63,525 nt of DNA. It comes from an uncultured Lachnospiraceae bacterium. Lineage in GTDB: Bacteria; Bacillota; Clostridia; Lachnospirales; Lachnospiraceae. Below, one piece after another: positions 17,566-26,171 of this stretch; positions within the stretch are counted from its first letter, which is position 1, and the number at the start of each line of letters is the position of its first letter. Below the pieces are notes generated by a model that was given only the letters and a program-made list of their open reading frames with translations, searched no databases and was not told the origin of the DNA. The stretch lies in the NCBI GenBank assembly GCA_949740535.1, contig CATJHO010000116.1, positions 1 through 63,525 of the forward strand, written 5' to 3'. The translations under genes and the position numbers were made by a program.

Positions 17566-17631
17566 CCCTCCTCACAATCCCATCTTTGGCAGAAGCACAC
17601 GCTCCACCCATACGTTCCAGTCAATTGGCGC

Positions 17632-18864
17632 TTATCCCCTGACGCCCATCATTTGATCTATATCTTCTGCCGCATGTCCAAGGGCCGTCTCCACTTTGCC
17701 GGAATCATAGGCCTCAAGAAGCGCTTTTACCCAGCGCTCTGCAACCAAGCGGTATTTCTCGGTGGGTGTTACCAGCACCCTTCCGTCTGTTTCTGCCAGT
17801 CTTCTGGATACTTCATAGAAATTCCCCCAGCCAGCAGCAGCCCTGCGAAAGCTTTCATCTTCCCACACACTGGTCCGGGTGGGATTCATATTGCCCTCAA
17901 AGGCTGCCCGCAGAAGAAACGCTCTGCCAGAAGCCCATTTCATAAACCGCCAGGCTGCCCCCTTGTCCCTGCAGCGGGCATTCATCACCAGAGACCAGGT
18001 CCACAGATTGGGCATGGCTCTGCCCTCGCTGTTTACCGGCGCAGCAGCATATCCGATACGTCCCGCCATGGCGGAAACGCACTGTTTTTCGTAGTAGCCC
18101 ACATAATGATCGGAATCCACAATCAGGCCGTATTTTCCCGCGCAGAAGTCCATCGCCAGCTCATACCATCTCTGTCTGGGCCATCCGGCGGGTCCCGCAG
18201 CCTTCAGCGCCTTCAGGAATTTCTCTGTGGCTGCTGCTGCCTTGGAAGAAGCAATGGCGCACCGGCCGTCTTTGTCAAAATCCACACCGCCCATAGACCA
18301 GTACTGGGTGGCAAAGCCTGTGTACATGGTATGCCAGGCTGTGGTTCCCCTCTGGGCAAATCCGCTGACGCCCTCCACCTCTCTGGCAATCCGCTCTGCC
18401 GTCTCAAAGTATTCCTCCCAGCTCCTGGGAAGGTCCAGATCCAGTTTCTCAAATACATCCTGATTGTATGCCATATTGTAGGACTCGCAGTTTACGGGAA
18501 GACTTAAAAGGGGGCCCTCTCCCAGGGGATCTCCAAACTGTCCGGTCCAGCGGTTAGCCCGGATCAGATTGGGAATAAAGTCCGCAAAATCAGCCTTCTC
18601 TTCTTCGCTGGCAATATAATCGTCCAAATGCTCCACAAAGCCCTGATTTACATGCTCCCAGAGAAGAACAGGGCCCGACATATAGACGTCGGCGCCTCCC
18701 GCCTCCGCCAGATATCCCTGTATCTGATTGGAAAAATACTCGTCGCTGCTGATAATCCGCAGGCGGACCTTATCGCCGGTCTGCTCCTCATATTCCGCAA
18801 TATGCTTTACCACACTGTCCACAAACGCATCCGTATCCGGGGCAAAAAACGTAATTCCTGCCAT
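17632..18864 (-). CDS. Family 1 solute-binding-like protein without signal peptide
   Basis: The 410-residue protein has the fold of extracellular sugar-binding proteins (SBP_bac_1): GITFFAPDTDAFVDSVVKHI at the N-terminus, AEAGGADVYMSGPVLLWEHVNQGFVEHLDDY near 60, LPVNCESYNMAYNQDVFEKL near 130, and ANLWTWSLVMN-like and WRFMKWASG stretches near 300. The mature fold begins at residue 2-3. The start at 18864 has GGGAGG 8 bases upstream, and the in-frame codons before it (to 18885) encode MEREDRA with no hydrophobic segment. So it should stay in the cytoplasm, or an export signal has been lost. No permease genes are adjacent. It may have become a cytosolic sugar sensor; that is inference. Confidence 0.8.
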   Translation of the reverse strand: MAGITFFAPDTDAFVDSVVKHIAEYEEQTGDKVRLRIISSDEYFSNQIQGYLAEAGGADVYMSGPVLLWEHVNQGFVEHLDDYIASEEEKADFADFIPNLIRANRWTGQFGDPLGEGPLLSLPVNCESYNMAYNQDVFEKLDLDLPRSWEEYFETAERIAREVEGVSGFAQRGTTAWHTMYTGFATQYWSMGGVDFDKDGRCAIASSKAAAATEKFLKALKAAGPAGWPRQRWYELAMDFCAGKYGLIVDSDHYVGYYEKQCVSAMAGRIGYAAAPVNSEGRAMPNLWTWSLVMNARCRDKGAAWRFMKWASGRAFLLRAAFEGNMNPTRTSVWEDESFRRAAAGWGNFYEVSRRLAETDGRVLVTPTEKYRLVAERWVKALLEAYDSGKVETALGHAAEDIDQMMGVRG

Positions 18865-18918
18865 CGCTCTATCCTCCCTTTCCAAGTCTGTTATTATTTC
18901 CTGAAACTATGTGGTTTA

Positions 18919-18924
18919 ATTATA
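18919..18924 (-). promoter_or_regulatory. Probable -10 box for the signal-less binding protein gene
   Basis: On the minus strand GTTATAATT contains a perfect TATAAT 54 bases before the ATG. A matching -35 at 16-18 bases is not obvious. Confidence 0.4.
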
Positions 18925-19052
18925 ACGTGTCTGTCTGTATATTACATTCAATTATATTGTCAGAAAATAGCAGAATCTTGTCCACGAAAAAGATGCGGCC
19001 GCCAAACAGGGATTTGGCCCGCATCTCTTCCGGATTTTGATGTAATTCTTTC

Positions 19053-19295
19053 TTATGAGGCTTCTTCCTGTACCTGCATCCCCTGCAGGTATTCCAGAAT
19101 CTCCTCCGCAGTCAGCTGATTCTCCTGCATGTACGTGTAGAGCTCCTCCATCTCCTCATCCCGCTTTGCTTTCAAAAGCTCTTCCCGCTCCTGCTGGAGC
19201 ATGGAAACGGCCTCCGTATGCTTTTTCAGCTTCTCTGCATTCTCTGCCAGCAGTTCCTCGTAGGTTTTTCTTACTCTGGTTCTTGGCCTTGCCAT
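19053..19295 (-). CDS. Small basic/coiled-coil protein of unknown function
   Basis: The protein has 80 residues. A basic start (MARPRTRVRKTYEELL) leads into a charged heptad-like helix, residues 15-55 (AENAEKLKKHTEAVSMLQQE and on), then a short LTAEEILEYLQG helix. The layout, a basic head, coiled coil and a terminal helix ending EEILEYL, recalls small proteins found with mobile elements (DUF4315-like), but I cannot assign a family. The start has AGGAGG upstream. A near-palindrome lies 70 bases upstream in its promoter region. It stands alone between the binding-protein gene and tRNA-Leu. Confidence 0.65.
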   Translation of the reverse strand: MARPRTRVRKTYEELLAENAEKLKKHTEAVSMLQQEREELLKAKRDEEMEELYTYMQENQLTAEEILEYLQGMQVQEEAS

Positions 19296-19365
19296 ATGTT
19301 TGTCCTCCTAATTCCAGTCCCCAGGCATCCCGGCCAGGGGAGCGCCATTCTCTTTGGGGGTTGTC

Positions 19366-19383
19366 TATACTACTAGCAGTATA
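19366..19383. promoter_or_regulatory. 18-bp near-perfect palindrome, candidate operator
   Basis: TATACTACTAGCAGTATA has dyad symmetry with one mismatched pair. It lies about 70 bases upstream of the coiled-coil protein gene and overlaps a possible -10 region (minus CATATACT, with TTGCAT about 17 bases before it). Confidence 0.45.
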
Positions 19384-19406
19384 TGTGTAATATGGATTAA
19401 ATATGC

Positions 19407-19466
19407 AAAAAATAGTTACATAAACATATTTAAAAATATAAAAATATGCTTGTGTAACTATTTTTT
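19407..19466 (-). terminator. Long AT-rich hairpin downstream of tRNA-Leu
   Basis: AAAAAATAGTTACA (19407-19420) and TGTAACTATTTTTT (19453-19466) are perfectly complementary over 14 bp, with more A/T pairing inside. The T-run at the stem base works on either strand. It probably ends the tRNA transcript before the coiled-coil gene. The rest of 19296-19595 is AT-rich and shows no gene. Confidence 0.7.
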
Positions 19467-19595
19467 ACGTTTTATAAAATGAAGATGTGCAAAATCTCTT
19501 TTCTTTTGATTTTACGTATAAGGCAGTCAAAGTAATTGCGTAAAAAAATTACTGAAACACTGATAAAAATCAAGCATTTCAGCAGCTTTTATTAA

Positions 19596-19678
19596 TGCCG
19601 GCAGCGGGACTTGAACCCGCACGTGGTTGCCCACAACAGATTTTGAGTCTGCCTCGTCTGCCATTCCGACACGCCGGC
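19596..19678 (-). tRNA. tRNA-Leu (anticodon CAA)
   Basis: The 83-base gene folds as a class II tRNA. The acceptor arm is GCCGGCG with a terminal CGCTGCCGGC plus discriminator A. The anticodon loop CTCAAAA gives anticodon CAA (codon UUG), followed by a long variable arm and a T-loop GGTTCAAGTCC. CCA is not encoded. A promoter lies at 19710-19738. Confidence 0.96.
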
Positions 19679-19709
19679 CTATGATGCGATACTATCTGCA
19701 ACGAAAATT

Positions 19710-19738
19710 ATTGTAACACATGTATTACAAAATGGCAA
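19710..19738 (-). promoter_or_regulatory. Promoter of tRNA-Leu
   Basis: On the minus strand TTGCCA (plus 19733-19738) and TACAAT (plus 19710-19715) are 17 bases apart, 31 bases before the tRNA 5' end. Confidence 0.75.
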
Positions 19739-19766
19739 GCAGAAAGTTTGGACTTTTTCTTTACCC

Positions 19767-19796
19767 TTGCCAAGAGCAGGTGCCATCTTATATAAT
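19767..19796 (+). promoter_or_regulatory. Promoter of the YfhO-like gene
   Basis: TTGCCA (19767-19772) and TATAAT (19791-19796) are separated by 18 bases, about 55 bases upstream of the ATG at 19852. It is divergent from the tRNA-Leu promoter 30 bases away. Confidence 0.75.
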
Positions 19797-19851
19797 AGTA
19801 GGAACATCAAAAATCGTACTATTTATAGAGCGAATCAGAAAGGAACTGCTT

Positions 19852-22668
19852 ATGAAGCCTTTATCTTCCAAATGGAATTTTCCTGCCGGACGGCGCTTTT
19901 ATTTTCTCTGCTACAGCCTGCTTTTTCTTCTGCTGTCCCTGCTGGTATTTTCGCCTTTTATTGAAAATGGAAAGTCTTTTATCTGGAAGCCTGACGGCCT
20001 GACCCAGCATTTTAATTCTCTCGTCTATTTCCGTAACTGGGGAATCTCAATCGTGCGCACTCTGCTCACGCAGCACCGGCTCACCATTCCCCTCTGGGAC
20101 TCTACGATCGGTTATGGCTCGGATATCCTCACCACACTTCACTACTATGTAATCGGGGATCCCTTAAATCTTCTGTCCTTTCTGGTTCCTGTGCGGTTCC
20201 TGGAGACCTTCTATGGAGCCTTAATCCTGCTGCGCCTGTATCTTGCCGGGATTACATTTTCCTGTTACTGCTTCCGTATGAAGCGGGGCGGGGCTGCGGT
20301 TCTTGCCGGAAGCCTTATTTATGTATTTTCCGGCTATGGCTTTGTGCTTGCTCCCATGCATCCCTATTTTATCAATCCCATGATCTATCTGCCTTTGATT
20401 CTTATTGGGGTGGAACGGGTCTTCCATAAGGAAAAGGGGCATCTCCTGATCGCCTCTGCCGCCCTCTCAGCCCTGAGCAATTTTTATTTCTTTTATATGC
20501 TGGCTGTGTTGACGGCTCTTTACTGTGTCATCCGTTTCTGCACCATGAAGCATGAGAACTGGAAGCGGGACCTTGGACGCTGCTTATGCCGCACGATCTT
20601 TTTCTCCCTGACAGGAACTGCTGTCTCTGCCGTCCTTCTCTTTCCGGTTCTCCTGCAGTTCCTCTCGGACATGCGTTCCGACACCAGCCTGACTTATGCT
20701 CCCATTTATGGCTGGAATTACTACGAGCATCTTCCCGATCAGTTTCTTTCTCCTGCCTACACCGGAAGCTGGACCTATCTGTGCTTTGCCACGCCGGCAC
20801 TTATGTGTGTATTTCTTATGTTCCTGAAACGCAGGCAGTTCAAAGCTCTGAAAATCGGATTTCTGGTCCTGACTGCCTTTCTCCTGATTCCCGCGGCCGG
20901 TTCCTTTTTAAACGGCTTTTCCTATGCCGCCAACCGCTGGAGCTTCGGGTATTCCTTTTTAATTGCGCTGATTGTGGTATTTCTCTGGCCAGAGCTTTTC
21001 TCCCTGACATCCAGGGAAAAGTGTCTGCTGCTCCCCCTGTTTCTCCTGTACGGGGTCCTGCTGTTCCTGATGCGCACTTCCGGATCTACCCAGGCGTTTT
21101 TCTCCCTGTTCCTTCTGGTTCTGACTCTTTTTGTAGTCACAGAAGGTCCGGCTGTAAGGAATACCTTTTCGCTGGCCCGGAAATTTCCTCACAGTATTCC
21201 GGCCGCCCTGATCCTTCTGCTCTCCATCAATATCAGCTTCAACTCCATCTCCTTCTACCGGGGAAATATGGACAATCATATGCGCCGGTTCGTGGATGCC
21301 GGGAAAGGGCTTTATGCACTGGAGCAGTCTGCCTCCGCCATGGTAAATGTCTTTCTGGAAGAGCCGGATACCTTTTCCCGCTATGCCCAGGATCTGGTTC
21401 CTGTGCGCAACGACAGTCTCAACTGGAAAGCACACGGCCTTCACTATTACTGGAGTCTTTCCAACGGCGCCATTATACAGTTTTTCAACGAGCTGGCTAT
21501 GCCCTTTGAGGAGCGTGCCTTCAAGTACGATGGTCTGGACAACCGGGCCCAGCTCCATGCCCTGGCCGGAGTCCGCTGGTATGTGCGGCACGATCCCAGC
21601 CATTATGTTCCTTATCCCTTTACAGATTCTCAGGTATTTGACTATCAGGGAGATGTCTACTATGTGGATGAAACGGGCACCTTCCTGCCCTTTGGCTATA
21701 CCTGCCCGTCTGTAATCTCACGGGATACCTATGATGAACTCACTTATCTGGAGCGTCAGCAGGCGCTGCTGCAGGGCGTTGTCTGTGAAACTCTGCCGGA
21801 AGGTTATCCAGAAGCTTCGCTCCATTTTCAGGAACAGGCTGTCCCCTTCCAGCTCTCCTATGATCCGGAAGACATTCTGGAGCTTGACAACACCTATTAT
21901 GTTAAAAATGAACATGCCAAACTGACGCTCACCTTTGAGGGTCTCCCCCAGTGCGAAACCTATCTCCTGATAGAAGGCCTGGACGCGCACTCGCTCAATG
22001 AACTGGAGCTGTACACCAAGGAACCTTCTGCCCCCTTCTTTCAAGAGGAATGGGAAGCTATGGCCGTTACCGATCAACGGCAGAAGAAGCGGGATCATTT
22101 TTATTCTCCGGCTGTCTCTCAGTTTCCCATTTACTGTGCCTCTGATATGCTGGATACTACCTTCTGCTACTATTCCGGGCTGACAGAAAGCTCCTATGAC
22201 CGTTCGGATTTTCTTTTGAACATGGGATATTCCCAGGAAGGACAGCATTCCATTACCCTGGAGCTTCCTCACCGGGGCGCTTATTCCTTTGATAAGCTCT
22301 CCCTGTACTGCCTGCCTCTTTATACTTTGTCTGATCAGACAGAAGCGCTTGGCCGGGAGCATCTGGAACACGTAAGCTTCACAGATAACCAGATTACTGG
22401 CAGCATTACGCTCACAGAACCGAAAATGCTCTGTCTGTCCATCCCCTATTCCGATGGCTGGTCTGCGCTGGTAGATGGAAAAACGGTTCCCGTCTGCCAG
22501 GCCGATACCATGTATATGGCCCTTCCCCTTGAATCCGGGGAGCACCAGGTGGAGCTTCGGTACCGCACGCCAGGCCTGATGGCCGGACTTCTCGGTTCGG
22601 GGCTGGGGCTTGCCGTGTGGGGACTGTATCTTCTCTTGACACGCAGAAAAGGGGGCGTTACAAAATAA
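19852..22668 (+). CDS. YfhO-family multipass membrane protein
   Basis: This is a very large membrane protein of 938 residues from the ATG at 19852, which has AAAGGAA upstream; the longer frame from 19720 covers the promoter. About 12-14 hydrophobic helices fill residues 15-500, with loops such as SPFIENGKSFIWKPDGLTQHF and DSTIGYGSDILTTLHYYVIGDPLNLLSF. A large extracytoplasmic domain follows (about 520-900), then a last helix near 920 (GLMAGLLGSGLGLAVWGLYLLL) and a basic tail. This matches YfhO-type proteins, GT-C-like enzymes thought to glycosylate lipid-linked polymers such as lipoteichoic acid. It is single, with its own promoter, and ends in a long palindrome. Confidence 0.85.
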   Translation: MKPLSSKWNFPAGRRFYFLCYSLLFLLLSLLVFSPFIENGKSFIWKPDGLTQHFNSLVYFRNWGISIVRTLLTQHRLTIPLWDSTIGYGSDILTTLHYYVIGDPLNLLSFLVPVRFLETFYGALILLRLYLAGITFSCYCFRMKRGGAAVLAGSLIYVFSGYGFVLAPMHPYFINPMIYLPLILIGVERVFHKEKGHLLIASAALSALSNFYFFYMLAVLTALYCVIRFCTMKHENWKRDLGRCLCRTIFFSLTGTAVSAVLLFPVLLQFLSDMRSDTSLTYAPIYGWNYYEHLPDQFLSPAYTGSWTYLCFATPALMCVFLMFLKRRQFKALKIGFLVLTAFLLIPAAGSFLNGFSYAANRWSFGYSFLIALIVVFLWPELFSLTSREKCLLLPLFLLYGVLLFLMRTSGSTQAFFSLFLLVLTLFVVTEGPAVRNTFSLARKFPHSIPAALILLLSINISFNSISFYRGNMDNHMRRFVDAGKGLYALEQSASAMVNVFLEEPDTFSRYAQDLVPVRNDSLNWKAHGLHYYWSLSNGAIIQFFNELAMPFEERAFKYDGLDNRAQLHALAGVRWYVRHDPSHYVPYPFTDSQVFDYQGDVYYVDETGTFLPFGYTCPSVISRDTYDELTYLERQQALLQGVVCETLPEGYPEASLHFQEQAVPFQLSYDPEDILELDNTYYVKNEHAKLTLTFEGLPQCETYLLIEGLDAHSLNELELYTKEPSAPFFQEEWEAMAVTDQRQKKRDHFYSPAVSQFPIYCASDMLDTTFCYYSGLTESSYDRSDFLLNMGYSQEGQHSITLELPHRGAYSFDKLSLYCLPLYTLSDQTEALGREHLEHVSFTDNQITGSITLTEPKMLCLSIPYSDGWSALVDGKTVPVCQADTMYMALPLESGEHQVELRYRTPGLMAGLLGSGLGLAVWGLYLLLTRRKGGVTK

Positions 22669-22814
22669 GCCAGACAGCTTTCCGATATCCAGTGTCCGGC
22701 TTGTTCGTGTATGTTCTGTATGAAACTGTCGGACATTTTATGTCCGGCAAGAGCAGACAGAATATACATGAACGGACGGACACGGATAAGGAAAAGCTGT
22801 CTGGCTTATTTTGT
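22660..22814. repeat. 155-bp palindrome between convergent yfhO-like and rluD genes
   Basis: ACAAAATAAGCCAGACAGCT at 22660 is matched by its exact reverse complement ending at 22814. Pairing continues inward with few mismatches through ATCC.GTGTCCG, TGTAT.TTCTGT and a CGGACATTTTATGTCCG centre, so nearly all 155 bases fold into one hairpin. The left arm includes the stop codon of the YfhO-like gene. It could terminate both convergent genes. Its size and symmetry also fit a small non-autonomous element. Confidence 0.85.
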
Positions 22815-22838
22815 CCCTCCGTGAAATTCTTCTAACAT

Positions 22839-23807
22839 CTACTTCCCAGTTCCTTCCCGAAGCTTCCCCAAAAGCTCCTGAAAATACTCCGGCAGCGGCG
22901 CCTCCACTTCCAGATACGTTCCGCTTACGGGATGCACGATCCCCAGTACCATAGCGTGAAGCACCTGTCCCTGCAGCAAGAAGGGAGACTTTCTGCTTCC
23001 ATAAACCTCATCTCCCAGCAGGGGATGGCCGATTCCAGCCATATGCACCCGGATCTGATGGGTCCGCCCGGTCTCCAGCCGGCATTCCACATAGGTGAAG
23101 CGTCCAAACCGCTCCAGCACCCGGTAATGGGTCACGGCATGCTTTCCGCCTCTTTTTACCACCGCCATCCGCTTGCGGTCCACCGGATGCCGCCCGATGG
23201 GCGCGTCCACCGTTCCCTCATCCTCCTTCAGATTTCCCCACACAACCGCCCGGTAACAGCGGGTTATAGAATGCTCCTTCAACTGTTCTGCCACCCTGCT
23301 GTGAGCACGATCGTGTTTGCACACCACCAGGACCCCTGTGGTATCCTTGTCGATCCGGTGGACAATTCCCGGACGCATGACGCCGTTAATCCCGGAAAGC
23401 TCTCCCCGGCAGTGATACAGAAGGCCGTTTACCAGCGTGCCGGACATATGTCCCGCGGAAGGATGCACCACCATATCCTTGGGCTTATTGACAAAGATTA
23501 CATCCGCATCCTCATAAAGAATCTCCAGCGGCAGTTCCTCAGGTTCTATCTCCGGCTCTTCCGCCGCAGGCAGTTCCACCTCAATCACATTCCCGCCTGC
23601 CACCTTAGAGTTGGCTTTCACAGGCTTTCCGTCCAGGAACACACCCCCGTCTCTGATTATCTTCTGCAGATACGAGCGGGAAATCTCCGGCATCCGCTCT
23701 GCCAGATAGCGATCCACGCGAATCCCGGCGGGCTCCTCTACCTCAAATCTCTTCTTTCTGTCCATCTTCTGCTGCTTTTCCCGCCTTTCCTCCATAGAAA
23801 AAGCCAA
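22839..23807 (-). CDS. rluD: RluA/RluD-family 23S rRNA pseudouridine synthase
   Basis: The 322-residue protein has an N-terminal S4 RNA-binding domain (GIRVDRYLAERMPEISRSYLQKIIRDGGVFLDGKPVKANSKV). The RluA catalytic domain follows, with the HRIDKDTTGVLVV motif whose Asp is the nucleophile, then ETGRTHQIRVHMAGIGHPLLGDEVYG. It converts uridines of the large rRNA to pseudouridine. The frame begins with TTG at 23807, seven bases after a perfect AAGGAGG; ATG codons at 23795 and 23765 have poorer sites. With the TTG start the gene overlaps lspA by 65 bases. It is the last gene of the ylm/aroB/lspA cluster. Confidence 0.93.
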   Translation of the reverse strand: MAFSMEERREKQQKMDRKKRFEVEEPAGIRVDRYLAERMPEISRSYLQKIIRDGGVFLDGKPVKANSKVAGGNVIEVELPAAEEPEIEPEELPLEILYEDADVIFVNKPKDMVVHPSAGHMSGTLVNGLLYHCRGELSGINGVMRPGIVHRIDKDTTGVLVVCKHDRAHSRVAEQLKEHSITRCYRAVVWGNLKEDEGTVDAPIGRHPVDRKRMAVVKRGGKHAVTHYRVLERFGRFTYVECRLETGRTHQIRVHMAGIGHPLLGDEVYGSRKSPFLLQGQVLHAMVLGIVHPVSGTYLEVEAPLPEYFQELLGKLREGTGK

Positions 23808-24285
23808 GCTCTTCCTCCTTGTAATAAAACAGAATCAGCACCGCCAGAAGCACAGCGCCTACCGTTACATAGCAGTCCGCCACATTAAATACCGGAAAAT
23901 CAATCAGCTTAAAGTAAAAGAAATCCACCACATAGGAATGCTGAATGCGGTCTATCATATTCCCCAGTGCTCCCGCCGACAGCAGAATACCCACCAGCCG
24001 GATCGGATGAAAACGCCTGCTCTTAGGCGCCCGGCAGTAATAAAACACCACCAGACCCAGAATAACAACGGTACAGATGAGAAATACCACCTTCTGTCCC
24101 TGAAAAATCCCGAAAGCCGCTCCCCGGTTCTCCAGATAATTTAATTCAAATACACCCTCTATCAGCACACGGGGGGCCTGCTCCTTCAGAAAGCGGACTG
24201 CCAGACGTTTGGTCCATTGATCAAAGACCGTAAGAAGGGCAGCCGCCAGCAGTCCAATCAGGTTATACGCTCCTCGTCTCGTCAT
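23743..24285 (-). CDS. lspA: Lipoprotein signal peptidase (signal peptidase II)
   Basis: The membrane aspartyl peptidase has about 180 residues and four transmembrane helices and removes the signal peptide of prolipoproteins. Motifs are FDQWTKRLA near residue 20, NRGAAFGIFQGQ near 55, and the two catalytic aspartates in GNMIDRIQHSYVVDFF and FNVADCYVTVG. The ATG at 24285 lies 9 bases after GGAGG, and an ATG two codons earlier (24291) is possible. Either start overlaps the end of aroB, so the two are translationally coupled. Confidence 0.95.
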   Translation of the reverse strand: MTRRGAYNLIGLLAAALLTVFDQWTKRLAVRFLKEQAPRVLIEGVFELNYLENRGAAFGIFQGQKVVFLICTVVILGLVVFYYCRAPKSRRFHPIRLVGILLSAGALGNMIDRIQHSYVVDFFYFKLIDFPVFNVADCYVTVGAVLLAVLILFYYKEEELGFFYGGKAGKAAEDGQKEEI

Positions 24286-25393
24286 TTTCATACTCCTCCA
24301 ATATCCGAGAAGCCGCACAAAGAAGTTCTTCTTCCGACACAGTCCGATCTGCAAAAGCTTCTCCAATCTTCTTAAGAAGCACAAACTTTATGCTTCCCGC
24401 CTCCATTTTCTTATCCGAACGAGTGGCTTCAACAATACACCCGGCCTCAAGCCCTTTGATACTCACCGGCAGGGAGAAGGCCCTAAATCCTTCTCGTATC
24501 TCTTCAAATTCCTCACGGCTTAAAAGCCCCCGCCTAAGAGAAATCCATGCGGCCGCCACAATTCCCACCGCCACACACTCTCCATGCAGAAGCTGAAAAT
24601 TCTTCAGCTTCTCCACTGCATGGCCTATGGTATGGCCGAAATTCAGCAATGCCCGCTCTCCCTGCTCTGTAGGATCCGCTTCCACTACAGCTCGTTTAAT
24701 CCTGCAGCTCTCTTCAATCATAGAGAGCAGACAGTCATATTCCAGATTTTGTATCTGTATGCAGTGCTCCAGAAGCCATTGATAATAGGTGCGGCTGCGA
24801 ATCAGGCCATGCTTCAGGATCTCTGCCATCCCTGAGGCAAACTGCCGCTTTGGTAATGTCTTCAATACCGAAAGATTCATATAAACCAGGCTTGGCATGT
24901 GAAAAGCGCCCACCATATTCTTCCAGCTGTCAAAATCCACTCCTGTCTTTCCACCAATGCTGCTGTCTACCTGTGACAAAAGCGTGGTAGGAATCTGCAC
25001 AAACCGGATGCCCCGCAGATAAGTAGCAGCAGTGTATCCAGTCAAATCTCCTGTCACACCGCCGCCTAAAGCTGTCAGAAGATCCTTCCGATCAAAGTGT
25101 TCCAAAATCAGATGTTCGTAGAGCCCTTTCACCGTATCCAGTGTTTTATGCTCTTCTCCTGTCTCTATGGTATAAACAGTCACCTTTCTACAGATCTTTT
25201 TAAGCGCCTCCTTTACAGAATCCACGTAAAGAGGTCCTACCTGACTGTCTGTTACAATACAGATTCTGCGCTCAGCTGTCTCCAGCTTTTCCATTTCCAC
25301 GGCCAGATTTTCAAAGCTGTCTTCCAAAACAATCGAATAACAAAAATCCCCATCTTTTTGTACCGGCAGAACTACCCGCTTTCTCTTTTCCAT
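24263..25393 (-). CDS. aroB: 3-dehydroquinate synthase
   Basis: The 376-residue cytosolic enzyme of the shikimate pathway converts DAHP to 3-dehydroquinate using NAD and a divalent metal. Recognised stretches are IVTDSQVGPLYVDSV, the NAD-binding GGGVTGDLTGYTAATYLRGI near residue 110, QIPTTLLSQVDSSIGGKTGVD near 135, and the metal-binding NFGHTIGHAVEKL near 250. The start at 25393 has GAGG 6 bases upstream; a GTG four codons earlier is less likely. Its presence between ylmH and lspA is a local arrangement. Confidence 0.96.
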   Translation of the reverse strand: MEKRKRVVLPVQKDGDFCYSIVLEDSFENLAVEMEKLETAERRICIVTDSQVGPLYVDSVKEALKKICRKVTVYTIETGEEHKTLDTVKGLYEHLILEHFDRKDLLTALGGGVTGDLTGYTAATYLRGIRFVQIPTTLLSQVDSSIGGKTGVDFDSWKNMVGAFHMPSLVYMNLSVLKTLPKRQFASGMAEILKHGLIRSRTYYQWLLEHCIQIQNLEYDCLLSMIEESCRIKRAVVEADPTEQGERALLNFGHTIGHAVEKLKNFQLLHGECVAVGIVAAAWISLRRGLLSREEFEEIREGFRAFSLPVSIKGLEAGCIVEATRSDKKMEAGSIKFVLLKKIGEAFADRTVSEEELLCAASRILEEYENDETRSV

Positions 25394-25412
25394 ACTGAAC
25401 CTCACTGCATTC

Positions 25413-26168
25413 TCAAATATACTTCCAAAGGGTTACACAGCTTCTCCCTTTCTTCGACTGTCCCTTACTTCCTCCAAAACGGAACCGCCCCATTCCCCGG
25501 ACGGATACCACATCCCCCTCTTTAGGCTGATAGCCATTGGAAGTCACCAGCTTTCCGTTGACAAATACCTTCCCGCCCTCAATCAAGCCTGTCAGGCTGC
25601 TTCTGGAAGCCTTAAAAGCCAAAGCCAAAAGACTGTCCAGCCGGACAGAGGCAGCCGTCCCCCTGATCTCCATAAGCTTCGGCTCATAGGAAACGCTTCC
25701 TGCCTCCACAATCTGCGCCATCACCGGCGTATGACGGATCCGGGCCAGATTTTCGCAGATAAACCCTGCTATCTTTTCCCGACAGAACAAATACGTCTGC
25801 TCCTCTTCTACCACAATATCTCCCAGCTTTGTCCGCTCCAGCCCCAGATTCAAGACTGCTCCCAGGTAATCCCTGTGTGCCAGGTTCTCCGCAAACTTCT
25901 TCTGCAGGGGAACAATTCGAATACAGGAAATAGGGTATTCCGGACAAAATAGAAGAGCATCAGGAACAAAGGCTGCCATCTGACGCTCCGCCGCTTCATA
26001 ACCGCCAAAGCTCTCTGTCTTCAGATAGGAAAGCCTGGGCCGGACGCTGTGAAATATATTCTGTTCATTCAGATTCAGAAAGTCTGAATAAGTCACGACT
26101 CCCCGCTGATAAGCTGCCTCTGCCAAATCCAGAAGGCGCCGCTCCATCTGCTGTTCTTCCTTTGTCAT
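25413..26168 (-). CDS. ylmH: YlmH-type S4-domain RNA-binding protein
   Basis: The 251-residue protein has the YlmH layout: an N-terminal domain (RLLDLAEAAYQRGVVTYSDFLNL, ISCIRIVPLQKKFAE) and a C-terminal S4 RNA-binding domain (VRLDSLLALAFKASRSSLTGLIEGGKVFVNGKLV, then EGDVVSVRGMGRF). YlmH of Bacillus acts on stalled ribosomes and is encoded in the ylmDEFGH cluster next to division genes. It follows sepF by three bases. Confidence 0.92.
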   Translation of the reverse strand: MTKEEQQMERRLLDLAEAAYQRGVVTYSDFLNLNEQNIFHSVRPRLSYLKTESFGGYEAAERQMAAFVPDALLFCPEYPISCIRIVPLQKKFAENLAHRDYLGAVLNLGLERTKLGDIVVEEEQTYLFCREKIAGFICENLARIRHTPVMAQIVEAGSVSYEPKLMEIRGTAASVRLDSLLALAFKASRSSLTGLIEGGKVFVNGKLVTSNGYQPKEGDVVSVRGMGRFRFGGSKGQSKKGRSCVTLWKYI

Positions 26169-26171
26169 GAC

